This document shows, one piece after another, positions 40,836 to 50,700 of a stretch of DNA of 64,000 nucleotides. Position 1 is the first letter of the stretch; every line of letters starts with the position of its first letter. The position numbers were made by a program, and so were the translations under genes. Under the pieces are notes generated by a model, which saw only the letters and a program-made list of their open reading frames with translations, was not told the DNA's origin and did no database searches. This stretch comes from GCA-002726655 sp046582185 (lineage in GTDB: Bacteria > Pseudomonadota > Gammaproteobacteria > Pseudomonadales > Azotimanducaceae): assembly GCA_046582185.1 (NCBI GenBank), contig JAYGEX010000010.1:1-64000 (forward strand), read 5' to 3'.

Positions 40836-43781
40836 ATGGCTATTGGACCTTCAATGAAAGGCGCAATGAAAGACGGTTTTTCGTCCAGCCTACTGATAAA
40901 ACTGCCCATCGTATCTGCAATCGGACTTGCCTTGGCAATGCCTGTTGCAGTCAATGCCGCGTCATCTGGCCGGCAACTCGAAGAGGTAGTTGTGACTGCT
41001 GAGAGGCAGGAAGCATCCGTACAGGATACTTCAATCTCTATCACGGCATTTACCAGCGAGATGCTCGAAGACTTCGGGATTCGAGATCAAACTGACTTAC
41101 AGAATTTTATCCGGCAACGGTTATTTTGCCTTACGACGCTGCAGTACGCGGTGTCGGCCGGAACTTTAGAAACCTGGGCGGGGACCCCGGTATCTCAACC
41201 TATATGAATGGTGTGTACTCGGAAGATTTGTACACAGCAACTATTGGTTCTTTTTGGGACATGGAACGTATCGAAGTTCTACGTGGACCGCAAGGAACGC
41301 TCTATGGTCGAAACGCTGTTGGTGGAGCCATGAACTTCACCTACAACAAAGCCAGCCAGGAATTTGATTATAAATTCAAAGCAATGGTGGGTAACTTTGA
41401 TGCCAAAGAGACCTATGGCATGATCAATGGCTCTCTGATCGAAGATCAATTAAGTGGTCGATTCGTTTTTTCCAATAGAGAACGCGATGGCTACGTAGAA
41501 GATCTCGGGGGCAGACCAGATCTGGACAGCCGCGGCGAAGAAAACTATTCGATTTCCCTTACGTGGACGCCAATAGATAATTTGGAAATGATGGTTCGAA
41601 CTAACCAAGCCAATGTCTACCGCGTGATGGGTGGTGGAGATGGTGGCGGACTAGTTCAGTTTAGAGGTACAAGTCTCGACGGTCTGTCAAACCAACAGGT
41701 TGGTGGTACTTTTGGCTTTCGCATGGTAGATCCTCTCCAGACCAACCAGTTAGCCAGTGACTATCTGAACACAGCTCAACCCGTTGGTAGTTTTACTAAT
41801 CCAACGACCGGAGAGGTTGTCATGGCTCAACAGCTGCGGATAGGGATTGATGAGTCTGACGCTTCTCTAGCGATTAATCACGGCTATTTATCGCCGGATT
41901 CACCTACAAAGTGTGTACTCACAGACTCGGAAAGCATTGATGGTGACGATCTTTGTACCTATACCAATGGTGGTAACTTTGAACGATTCGACCAGCACGG
42001 CATTCAATTTGAGACCAACTGGGATGTCACCTACAGCATTTCGCTTAAATACATATATGGTTTCAATGATTTGAGCTATCAGCGTATTACTGAGGATGAC
42101 GGTAATTCCAGCCTTGTGTCTGATCGTCAGTTCTATGTCAATCATGAAGCGCAGTATGAGTCTCATGAGTTGCAGGCATTTGTTGACATCAATGATCGCT
42201 TGAGTTTTACCGCAGGTATCTTCTTTTACGACGCTGTCATTGATCAGCGAGGTGACTTCTTTGACGCCAATGCAAGCGGACAATTCCTGACAGGTGCCAC
42301 CGATCCAGTTGGCGCCAATCTAAATCTAGTCCCAGGCCTTGGTTTCATAGTAACTGATCCTATAAACCTCTTTAGTGCCAAGAATCAATTCGTCGCAGCT
42401 AATGGTAAGGTAGATACCGACGCTGATATTAATTTATTTTCAAACTTGGTCTTAGCTGTACTGAGCCCTGATCCTGGGGTGATTTTTTGGGTGTCAAACA
42501 CGGAATCGATACACAGGCGACAGACCTTCTCTACGCTACTCGAACTCGTCGGGATGCTACCGCAGTTTATGCACAGGGCGTCTATGAAATGAATAACACT
42601 CTTACCCTGACCTTCGGTATCCGCTGGGCAGAGGACAAGGTTGCCGGTGAAGAAAATCTGTACCGCTCAACCACAGCCTGTGGCACCCTAGGGGCTTGCG
42701 GGCTTGCGGGCTAGCAGGTCCAGTAGGTGCTGCTTTTGGGGTTCCATATCTGATAGATCCAAGCAGTCAGTTTTATGATGCTAATGCTGCAGCAACTGGC
42801 CTTTCTAATACTCTGGCTAGCTACAACGTAGCCCTAGGAGCACTCGACCCAGTTACCCTGGAGCCAACAGGCAATGCCCCGGTACTTCAAGGCATCCCAA
42901 TGTCACTGAGCGTATATCGCTCAAATAGAAGAACTGATGATGAAATCACTTGGCGCTTGAACCTTGACTGGGATATTGATGATAGTTCCATGATGTACTT
43001 TTCTGTAACTACTGGTTACAGAGGCGGCGGATTTAACCTGGTATTCTTCAGTGCGACGGAGCAGTTTGATCCAGAAGAACTGATTGCATACAAAATTGGA
43101 TACAAGGCACAACTACTTGATAATACCTTACAGTTGAATTCTTCTATTTACTACTATGACTACAGCAATATTCATACCTTTGGAACGGAAGTATCACTTG
43201 TTGGCGGGACAACCGCTTCTGTACTGGAGGCACCTGGTGCAGAGATCTATAGACTTGAACTTGAAGGTATGTGACTGGCAACAGATCGTATTACCTTGGG
43301 TGGTAACTTCAGCTACACACCCAGTGAGTATAGTGAAACTTTGCTGATTCGTGACGGGGCAGATATTCGATTCCCAGATACAATCATCCCAGCACTTGAT
43401 AGCAATCTTGATATAAAGGGCAATCAGGTACTCCAGGTTCCAGAATATAAAGGTTCCTTCTGGGCATCCTACAGTTTGCCTCTCGGGGACAATGGGACAG
43501 TTGACTTCATGTTCTCTGCAAGCTGGATCGATGACGTTTACTTTTCCCAGTTTGAAACTGAAGTAGACCGGGCGCCTGCCTATGAGCGCTACGACTTCAG
43601 GGCAACCTGGAAGAGTCCTGACGATAACTGGAGAGTCACCGGCTTTGTTAGCAATCTGCTAGACGAAATCGGTATTCGTCAGATCGAACGTCATGGTGAA
43701 GGTGAAGGCTTCCGTCGTACAGGTCAGGTCACTGAACCAAGAATGTACGGACTTGAGGTAACCTATAGCATGGGTCAGTAA
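40836..43781 (+). pseudogene. TonB-dependent receptor, four lesions
   Basis: The pieces together encode a ~980-residue outer-membrane receptor: signal peptide and TonB-box-like start (QLEEVVVTAERQEASVQD), a plug domain (RIEVLRGPQGTLYGRNAVGGAMNF), and a beta barrel ending LEVTYSMGQ. The frame is broken by one lost base near 41111 (ATCCGG for ATCCCGG), one lost T in the T-run at about 42483-42488, and an 8-bp tandem duplication at 42694-42709. A TGA at 43272-43274 lies where Trp is expected. Flanking genes are intact, so gene decay is likelier than poor sequence, though one homopolymer slip could be an error. Substrate unknown. Confidence 0.9.
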
Positions 43782-43813
43782 TCTGACAACATGTTGATTT
43801 AACTTCGTTATTT

Positions 43814-43837
43814 AGGGGCGCTTCGGCGCCCTTTTTT
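43814..43837 (+). terminator. Intrinsic terminator after the TonB receptor
   Basis: A six-base-pair GGGCGC/GCGCCC stem closed by a TTCG tetraloop is followed by a T-run. It lies 33 bp after the receptor stop. Confidence 0.9.
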
Positions 43838-43950
43838 ATGCCTGTCTTTTAGGCAATCGCCCATCACACAATTTATGGACCCCGGTTAATCGCTAGATAT
43901 TCAATCCTTGCCGTGTCTTAATCTAGCCACTTATCTACGAGGTTAAAGAC

Positions 43951-44790
43951 ATGCCCAATTTCGGCGTACAGATGTTCCCCACAGACAAGACGATTCAGCC
44001 AATCGAACTCGCCAAGGCCGTCGAAGAAAGAGGCCTAGATTCATTATTCTTTCCAGAACATACCCATATCCCAGTATCACGAAAAACGCCCTTCCCAGCG
44101 GGCGGTGATTTACCAGAGCACTACTGGCGCAGCCATGACCCCTTCATTGCCTTGATGGCAGCCGCGGCTGTCACCAGCAGAATAAAATTAGGTACGGGAA
44201 TATGCCTTGTTATCGAGAGAGACCCCATTACCCTCGCCAAAGAATGTGCAAGCCTGGATTACATCTCAGGCGGTAGGCTTATCCTTGGTATTGGTGCAGG
44301 CTGGAATCGTGAGGAAATGGAAAACCATGGCGTTGATTACAAAAATCGCTGGAAGGTTGTACGCGAGAAAATTCTCGCCATGAAGGAAATCTGGAACAAC
44401 GATGAAGCAGAATTTCATGGCGACTTCGTCGATTTCGATCCTATCTGGTCCTGGCCAAAACCGGTTCAGGCAGGGGGACCACCAATATGGATGGGCGCCA
44501 GCTCAAAATGGACATTTGACCGGATAGCAGAGTATTGTGAAGGTTGGATGCCTATTGGCGGCCCTGGTAGTGGCGGCATGGAAAGTTTAACAAAGGCTTG
44601 CGAGGATCGAGGCAGAGACGTAAACGATATTACGCTGGCGCTCTTTGGCGCGCCTAACGATTTGGATAAGCTCAAAGGACGCATAGACCAGGGCTTCACC
44701 GAACTCTTGTTCTGGTTGCCTCAGGGCAATGCCGATAAAGTATTGCCTGCTCTGGATAAGATCGCAAAACTGGCTGACGCCTGTAGGTGA
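43951..44790 (+). CDS. LLM-class flavin/F420-dependent oxidoreductase
   Basis: The 279-residue TIM-barrel protein belongs to the luciferase-like monooxygenase superfamily (MPNFGVQMFPTDKTIQPIELAKAVEERGLDS). It has the typical RIKLGTGICLVIERDPITLAKECASLDYISGGR segment and GGPPIWMGASS. Many such proteins are annotated F420-dependent, but FMN use cannot be excluded, and no F420 biosynthesis gene is in this window. The substrate is unknown. A long hairpin repeat follows it. Confidence 0.85.
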   Translation: MPNFGVQMFPTDKTIQPIELAKAVEERGLDSLFFPEHTHIPVSRKTPFPAGGDLPEHYWRSHDPFIALMAAAAVTSRIKLGTGICLVIERDPITLAKECASLDYISGGRLILGIGAGWNREEMENHGVDYKNRWKVVREKILAMKEIWNNDEAEFHGDFVDFDPIWSWPKPVQAGGPPIWMGASSKWTFDRIAEYCEGWMPIGGPGSGGMESLTKACEDRGRDVNDITLALFGAPNDLDKLKGRIDQGFTELLFWLPQGNADKVLPALDKIAKLADACR

Positions 44791-44925
44791 GTATATATTG
44801 AGGCCACTCGGGAATTCTGCGGAACCCATAATTTAGAAACCCCAATAGTGCGGCTGTAGTTAGTTCTTGTCCTGACAGCAACTAATTAGCCCAACCCTTA
44901 GTGGGACTATGAATAATGGCAATGA

Positions 44926-45040
44926 GCATGTTAGATTTTGGAGTTCTCTGGACGCAGACTCGAGGACAGGACGTCCGAAAGTCAGGCCCCATGGATGGGT
45001 TCACGCCGGTGCGACCAGAGAACTCCAAAATCTAGCATGC
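44926..45040. repeat. 26-bp inverted repeat hairpin with conserved-looking loop
   Basis: The arms 44926-44951 and 45015-45040 pair over 26 positions with one mismatch (a G-U pair in RNA) around a 63-base loop. The loop contains CCCCATGGATGGGTTCACG, which recalls a dispersed intergenic repeat I know from marine gammaproteobacteria (CATGGATGG...TTCACG types). That identity is from memory and not tested. No T-run follows, so it is not a standard terminator. Confidence 0.75.
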
Positions 45041-45072
45041 GGACTACGCGAATAATCTATTCCAGATCAAGC

Positions 45073-45966
45073 TTAGTTTGACTGCAATAATATGATTACA
45101 CCAAGCACGATCAACAACATGCCAACGATCTCAGATTTACTTGGCCTTTCCTTGAAATAGAAAATAGCGATAAGAAGCGTACTTAGGAACTCTATCTGAC
45201 CTAAGGTTTTTACGTACGCTGCTTTTTCCAGTGTGAACGCAGTAAACCACCCAACCGATCCAATAACGCTGGTGATGCCAACAAAGAGACTGGGCCGCCA
45301 ATGTTGAAAGATGGTTCTTAACTCCCCGGCATTTTTGACGCTTACCCATACCAGGGTGATAACGGTCTGCAGGGCCACCATAAAGGTCAAAGTAATAGCA
45401 GCTGACAGCATTGCGTTGTCTATGCCAAGTGACAAACTGCCCTTCCTTATCAGCAAAGACGTCAATGAAAACGCGAGCCCGGCACTCAAGCCATATGCGG
45501 CTGATCGATTCCACATACTTTTGAGCTTGCCCGTATTTCCGAGGCTGATAACCATTAACCCTGCGAAACTGATGGAGATCGCCAGCCATCCCAGCATTGA
45601 AACCAACTCACCGAAGACAACTGCACCTATCAGTGCTGTGAACATAATTTCGCCGCGCACATAGTTGCTACCCACGGCAAAATTTCGCATTGAAAATAAT
45701 CTAATCAAAAGTATGGTGGCAACGATCTGCAAAAAACCAGCAACGATTGCACAAATCAGAAAGGTTTTATTCAGTACCGGAACCGGTACTCCGCTTCGAT
45801 GAACCAACCACACCAAATAAACGACGACAAAGGGCAATCCGAATAGGTAGCGGACCAGCGTCGCACCCAGGGCAGAAATATGGGCAGTAAGATATTTCTG
45901 CCCAGCGGTGCGTACAGACTGCATTAACGCAGCCAACAAGGACCAGAATATCCAGCTCTCCAGCAT
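45073..45966 (-). CDS. EamA/DMT-family membrane transporter
   Basis: The 297-residue protein has about ten transmembrane helices arranged as two EamA repeats, with a second repeat beginning near YGLSAGLAFSLTSLLIRKG. Such drug/metabolite transporters export small metabolites or amino acids. No substrate-specific motif is visible. It is convergent with the luciferase-like gene across the hairpin repeat and lies 35 bp after the carotenoid oxygenase. Confidence 0.88.
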   Translation of the reverse strand: MLESWIFWSLLAALMQSVRTAGQKYLTAHISALGATLVRYLFGLPFVVVYLVWLVHRSGVPVPVLNKTFLICAIVAGFLQIVATILLIRLFSMRNFAVGSNYVRGEIMFTALIGAVVFGELVSMLGWLAISISFAGLMVISLGNTGKLKSMWNRSAAYGLSAGLAFSLTSLLIRKGSLSLGIDNAMLSAAITLTFMVALQTVITLVWVSVKNAGELRTIFQHWRPSLFVGITSVIGSVGWFTAFTLEKAAYVKTLGQIEFLSTLLIAIFYFKERPSKSEIVGMLLIVLGVIILLQSN

Positions 45967-46001
45967 TATCAGGCTAGCCGGATATCAAAAGCATCCTTGA
46001 C

Positions 46002-47414
46002 TCAAGCAGCTAGAGGTTTCCAGTTGCCGTGGAACCCAAATGGTACGCGATGATCCAACATCGCTTTGCCGATAGGTCCCGCTTCCAGATTTTCAGCATC
46101 AAGAATCATTAGATGGCTCTTGTCCGTCGCCGTATCATATACATTGGCGACCAGATAACCCTCTCCTTCAGCGGCGCCATCCGATTTTGCTACAAAGACC
46201 GGCTCGGAGGTCGCAAATTGGGCACCCATATCAAAGATAGACACCTTGCCACTGTTATGGTCAATGTGGCCAAGGGCATTAAACCCACCACTCGTTGATT
46301 CCTGCCCCCCTTCGCATGCAAAATATCCATGCCGATAATTAAGCCCGGTAAATCGTTCGTCCAACTTCGCGAATTCGCAAACCGTATCATCAAGCTGATC
46401 GATGGAATAATCATCCGAATTACTGCCCAGATCAAAGGTCCATCGTTTGAGATAGGCCTTGCTCTTCTCAGGATCTGCAGGCGTTCCATCCACATGTGGA
46501 AATAGTGGCGCTTCCCCATATTCACACACATCGCAAGTGACGATGTCGCCATCGCTAAACGCATTCATTGAATGAAATACATAAGCGGGATCGCCTCTGA
46601 ACCACCTGATATCTTCTACACTTCCGGCGCGCGGCATAATACCAATAAAGGATCCTTTCTCCGGCTCCCAGGCATATACCGGCTCGCCGGACATTGCACG
46701 ATCCATAGAGCCGGTCAGTGGCATAATTGGAAAGATAATATGGTCTCGGGTTGTGATGAAGTCATGCACCATGGATGCGAAAGGCGCCTTAAAGGTTTCT
46801 GACCGGGTTAACTTGCCATCCTTGTCAACAACGTGAAAAGACATATCCTCAGAAATCAGGCCCTTTGCATTGTAGCCAAAGAACAACATCTCACCTGTTT
46901 CCGGATCCATCTTGGGATGCGCTGTCATCGGTCCTTCCAGCAAACCATCAAATGTACAGACACCCTTGGATGCCAGCGTCTCGGGATCAAGTTCAAAAGG
47001 CGCATGCCCTTCTTCCAGCGCCAGCAATTTTCCACCATGCCAGACGATGTTGGTATTGGCGACACCATCAGTTTCGACGCCCGCTGCTCTTGGGTCGACA
47101 TCCATTGGATTGAAAGCTGAAAACAGGGATTCGCCCGCCTCGTTTTCAAGATTCCATTTCACCGTACGCGGCCAGCGATTCTTGTACGACACCTTGCCAT
47201 TCTCAATATGAAAGGCATGAATCATACCGTCGCCAGCAAACCAGTGATGGTCGCCCCTGGGCGCAAATTGGGGGTTTGGCCCGTTCCTGAAGAATGTACC
47301 ATTTAGATCAAGCGGCACCTCGCCCTCGATCACCAAATTTGAAGCATCACATTCCATTTGAATCGGTGCAAATCCACCCACCAGATTCGGATGATTAGGG
47401 AAGGGTTTGGCCAT
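46002..47414 (-). CDS. Carotenoid oxygenase (RPE65/CCD family)
   Basis: The 470-residue protein is a non-heme iron dioxygenase of the carotenoid-cleavage family. The start GTFFRNGPNPQFAPRGDHHWFAGDGMIHAF is diagnostic. Four iron-binding histidines can be placed in GPMTAHPKMD, VHDFIT, YVFHSMNA and VPFGFHGNW. Members also cleave stilbenes or lignin-type compounds, so the substrate is open. AAGGAG lies just upstream of the ATG. No carotenoid synthesis gene is near, so an environmental substrate is possible. Confidence 0.94.
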   Translation of the reverse strand: MAKPFPNHPNLVGGFAPIQMECDASNLVIEGEVPLDLNGTFFRNGPNPQFAPRGDHHWFAGDGMIHAFHIENGKVSYKNRWPRTVKWNLENEAGESLFSAFNPMDVDPRAAGVETDGVANTNIVWHGGKLLALEEGHAPFELDPETLASKGVCTFDGLLEGPMTAHPKMDPETGEMLFFGYNAKGLISEDMSFHVVDKDGKLTRSETFKAPFASMVHDFITTRDHIIFPIMPLTGSMDRAMSGEPVYAWEPEKGSFIGIMPRAGSVEDIRWFRGDPAYVFHSMNAFSDGDIVTCDVCEYGEAPLFPHVDGTPADPEKSKAYLKRWTFDLGSNSDDYSIDQLDDTVCEFAKLDERFTGLNYRHGYFACEGGQESTSGGFNALGHIDHNSGKVSIFDMGAQFATSEPVFVAKSDGAAEGEGYLVANVYDTATDKSHLMILDAENLEAGPIGKAMLDHRVPFGFHGNWKPLAA

Positions 47415-47494
47415 TATTTTCTCCTTAGTAGATTGTTACGAACAACAGAACAACTAAAATCAGAAACTTAAATATCGAAGGTAAAGCCCGGCAA

Positions 47495-47974
47495 CTACAG
47501 AGCTTCCAGAATCGCATCGGCAGAACTGACCTCGAACGTCGGTCCTTGCTCGACATTTAATGCCGTGATCTTGCCATCTTCAACAATCATCGCATACCGC
47601 TGCGATCGACTTCCAAGACCAAACGCAGAACCATCCATCTCAAGACCCATAGCCTTGGTAAAGTCACCATTACCATCTGCTACCATCATCAGTTCTTCTG
47701 CATTTTTATCTTTACCCCAGGCATTCATCACAAAGGCATCATTGACGGACAGGCAGACGATTGAATCGACGCCTTTCTCTTTGATCTTGTCCGCGTTAAC
47801 CACAAACCCAGGTAGATGAGCAGCACTACACGTCGGTGTGAAGGCCCCTGGCAAAGCGAACAGAACGACCTTCTTACCACTAAAGATATCTGCCGTTGTA
47901 ATATCCTGGGGGCCTTTCTCGCCCATAATTTTCATCGTTGCTTCTGGGACATTATCTCCAATGCTTATTGACAT
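47495..47974 (-). CDS. Peroxiredoxin, Prx5/Tpx-like atypical 2-Cys
   Basis: The 159-residue cytosolic thiol peroxidase has the peroxidatic Cys49 in PGAFTPTCS and the KKVVLFALPGAFT start of the redoxin fold. The variant lacks an obvious glutaredoxin domain. AGG lies about seven bases before the ATG. It reduces hydroperoxides using a glutaredoxin or thioredoxin partner. The adjacent carotenoid oxygenase is on the same strand, 80 bp downstream. Confidence 0.93.
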   Translation of the reverse strand: MSISIGDNVPEATMKIMGEKGPQDITTADIFSGKKVVLFALPGAFTPTCSAAHLPGFVVNADKIKEKGVDSIVCLSVNDAFVMNAWGKDKNAEELMMVADGNGDFTKAMGLEMDGSAFGLGSRSQRYAMIVEDGKITALNVEQGPTFEVSSADAILEAL

Positions 47975-48287
47975 AATTTACTCCGGGTGTCCGCAATTTC
48001 GCGGAAATTGTGCAACTTTCGTTACAGGGTTTCAAATTCGAGTATGAGAGTCTCCCTTGAACTGATAATGAGTGCAAGCACAATTAGCTCGGGACAAAAT
48101 AAGGCATTCTGCTGCTTCTTTCAGTCTTCAGGCGTTTAAAATATGAGAGTCCTCCTATGAAAATATTTGAAGGTGTCGTGGGACTCATTAAGGATGCCAT
48201 GAATGTATCTGGATCAACTAGCAACGGCTGATGTTGTGGTAGCCTTGTGCAAACATCAGCCTGACTGGATAGAAGAGGAAGCTCTCT
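47975..48287. other. Prx-ACAD divergent intergenic region
   Basis: This 313-bp region separates the minus-strand peroxiredoxin from the plus-strand acyl-CoA dehydrogenase. It has a ten-base-pair hairpin (48226-48235 with 48252-48261, 16-base loop) just before the ACAD start. The motif TATGAGAGTC occurs twice (near 48042 and 48142). I see no credible gene; a 24-codon frame at 48157-48231 lacks a ribosome-binding site. Confidence 0.4.
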
Positions 48288-49478
48288 ATGGACCTTTCAT
48301 TTGGTAGTGAATACGGCGACTTCCGCCAGGAAGTTTGCAAATTCATCGAGCAAAATAAGGATAAACAACCGCAATCTGCTGGTCAGAGGAGCCCCGAGGC
48401 ACTTGCATGGCAGAAACTGCTTATCGACAATGGATTTCACTCGCGCACCATTCCGAAGAAGTATGGTGGCTACGGAGCTGTGCCCGACATTATAAAGTCC
48501 AGAATAATTGCGGAAGAGTTTGGACGTGCCCAAATGAACACCGGCCTCGGCGGACAGGGAATATCGATGCTTACGCCAGTACTTCTTGAGATGGGTACCG
48601 AAGAGCAAAGGTTACAATTCATTAAACCCACCATCGAAGGTGAAATGATCTGGTGCCAGGGTTACTCGGAACCAGGTGCTGGCAGTGACCTTGCAAGCCT
48701 GACAACGAAAGCCGAGCTGGACGGCGATGAATGGGTTATCAATGGCCAGAAAATATGGACCAGTACGGCGCAGATCGCCCACTGGATATTTTGCCTGGTC
48801 AGAACCGAACCGGATGCACCAAAACACCAGGGTATTTCATTTCTGCTGTTCAAGATGGATACCCCCGGAATCGAAGTTAGACCGCTTGTAGATATGACGG
48901 GCAACGCCAACTTCAATGAGGTGTTCTTCACCGACGTACGTGTGCCCAAGAATCAGATAGTCGGCAAACGTGGACAAGGCTGGCTGGTCGCCAATGCCAT
49001 TCTAGGGCATGAGCGAGGCTCTCTCGCTCCACCGGAGGCGGCCCAGTCACGACTTGAAGGTGTGATGCGGCTGATGCAATCAGAAACGATCGCCGGTGAG
49101 AAGCTAATCGATAATCCCGCCTATCGAGATCGTCTTATGAAACTTCAGGGCCGCGTCCTTGCCATGCGCTTTAATGATATGCGGCTCTTATCCGCCCGTA
49201 TCAACAAAACGCAGGACGCTACGTTTGCAGGCATGATTGTGAAACTACTGGGCACAGAGCTGCGACATGAGATCGAAGGCCTGGCTATTGATGTTATGGG
49301 CGAGATTGGACTCTCCTTTGAGGACAACCCCTATCTTCGCGGCAATGGCTCCTGGCAATACCAATATATGTATTACCTTGGCCTCATTATCGGCGGCGGC
49401 ACATCGCAGATTCAGAAGAACATTATCAGTGAACGGGGACTTGGCATGCCAAGAGAACCCAAAGTTGAAAAGAAGTAG
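48288..49478 (+). CDS. Acyl-CoA dehydrogenase
   Basis: The 396-residue FAD flavoprotein oxidises an acyl-CoA to the enoyl-CoA. It has the signature CQGYSEPGAGSDLASLTTKAE (FAD/acyl binding), IWTSTAQIAHWIFCLVRTE and a helical C-domain ending GGGTSQIQKNIISERGLGMPR. The next gene, 11 bp downstream, is a second ACAD-like protein, so the two probably form a heteromeric enzyme like those of steroid or branched-chain side-chain degradation. The acyl substrate is unknown. Confidence 0.92.
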   Translation: MDLSFGSEYGDFRQEVCKFIEQNKDKQPQSAGQRSPEALAWQKLLIDNGFHSRTIPKKYGGYGAVPDIIKSRIIAEEFGRAQMNTGLGGQGISMLTPVLLEMGTEEQRLQFIKPTIEGEMIWCQGYSEPGAGSDLASLTTKAELDGDEWVINGQKIWTSTAQIAHWIFCLVRTEPDAPKHQGISFLLFKMDTPGIEVRPLVDMTGNANFNEVFFTDVRVPKNQIVGKRGQGWLVANAILGHERGSLAPPEAAQSRLEGVMRLMQSETIAGEKLIDNPAYRDRLMKLQGRVLAMRFNDMRLLSARINKTQDATFAGMIVKLLGTELRHEIEGLAIDVMGEIGLSFEDNPYLRGNGSWQYQYMYYLGLIIGGGTSQIQKNIISERGLGMPREPKVEKK

Positions 49479-49489
49479 GAGTCATAACC

Positions 49490-50554
49490 ATGGAATTCGG
49501 ACTATCACAAGAACAGATATTACTTCAGGACAGCGTCAATAAGTTCCTTAGCGATCAGGTACCCCTCAGCACCGTTCGCGAAGTCGCAGCAGGTGATTCT
49601 ACGGATGCCGACGTCTGGCAAGGATTGGCAGAAATGGGCATTCCCGGACTCCTGATTCCGGAAGAACATGGCGGTGTCGGGCTGGGCATGCTGGATGCCG
49701 CAATCGTTGCAGAATCTCTCGGGTTTCATGTAACCCCGGGTCCGTTTATTTCAAGCGCTGTCATGGCGCCAGTTGCCTTGCTTGCTGCCGGCAAAGTAGA
49801 TCTGTTAGCAGATATTGCCAGTGGCGGGCACCGGGTAGGCATCGCATTTGGCGAAGCCATCGGCGCACGAAACGATGCTGGCGTTAATATCGATGGCGAA
49901 ACAATCTCAGGTAAATGTATCTTCGTTTTTGATGCAGTTGCAGACAGTTACCTCATCGCAACACCAGACAAGAAGCTCTACATGGTCTCCGCAAATGCCG
50001 AAGGACTTAAGCGCAGCTCACTGACCATCGTTGATAAGACCCGGTCATTCTGCGAACTTGTTTTAAACGATGTTGCATGTGAATTAATTTCAGACGACCC
50101 ACAAGTGTATTCCAGCGCTCTCGATGCTGGGCGGGTCATGCAGGCTGCAGATACGCTAGGTGCCGCGCAGTGCATGGTTGATCAGGCGGTTACTTACGCC
50201 AAGCAGCGAGAACAGTTCAACAGAGTGATTGCATCCTTCCAGGCGGTCAAACACATGTGTGCAGAGATGGCTTCCAATCTTGAACCCTGCCGGTCGCTGG
50301 TCTGGTACGCAGGACATGCACTGGACGACGTTCCTGAAGAAGCCAGGCTGATCGCGTGTCACTCGAAGGCGCACTTGTCAGAAGTAGGCCAATTCGTCGC
50401 AAAGACTTCTACAGAAGTGCACGGTGGCATGGGCTTCACTGACCTTGTCGGCCTGCACTACTGGTTCAAGCGAATTGGCGCCAACAGACAATTACTGGGC
50501 GCACCGGAACTTGTCAGGGAAGAAGCAGCAAGAATACAGGGCCTGGCAGCCTGA
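49490..50554 (+). CDS. Acyl-CoA dehydrogenase-like, likely paired subunit
   Basis: The 354-residue protein has the ACAD N-domain (MEFGLSQEQILLQDSVNKFLSD...GIPGLLIPEEHGGVGLGMLDA) and C-domain (VTYAKQREQFNRVIASFQAVKHMCAEMASN). The middle FAD-binding beta domain is short, and the FAD motif is less typical than in the gene before it. It lies 11 bp after the first ACAD with a good AGGAG. This pattern fits a two-gene alpha2beta2 ACAD, as in steroid-degrading FadE pairs; inferred. Confidence 0.88.
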   Translation: MEFGLSQEQILLQDSVNKFLSDQVPLSTVREVAAGDSTDADVWQGLAEMGIPGLLIPEEHGGVGLGMLDAAIVAESLGFHVTPGPFISSAVMAPVALLAAGKVDLLADIASGGHRVGIAFGEAIGARNDAGVNIDGETISGKCIFVFDAVADSYLIATPDKKLYMVSANAEGLKRSSLTIVDKTRSFCELVLNDVACELISDDPQVYSSALDAGRVMQAADTLGAAQCMVDQAVTYAKQREQFNRVIASFQAVKHMCAEMASNLEPCRSLVWYAGHALDDVPEEARLIACHSKAHLSEVGQFVAKTSTEVHGGMGFTDLVGLHYWFKRIGANRQLLGAPELVREEAARIQGLAA

Positions 50555-50700
50555 ACCTGCGATAGTAAAAACTACGATACAATAAGCGGCTACAGGACAA
50601 CGCCTTCCTTTTTATGCTTACTGATTTCTTCGGTGCTCAGGCCAAGCGACGACAGGAACTAGCTTGATCCAGATGTAATTAGTCCTCAGAATTAGTCATC

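Noticed and set aside
48157..48231. 24-codon frame before the first acyl-CoA dehydrogenase
   Set aside because: There is no ribosome-binding site upstream (the bases before ATG are TCCTCCT) and no sign of conservation can be judged. Kept only as an intergenic note.
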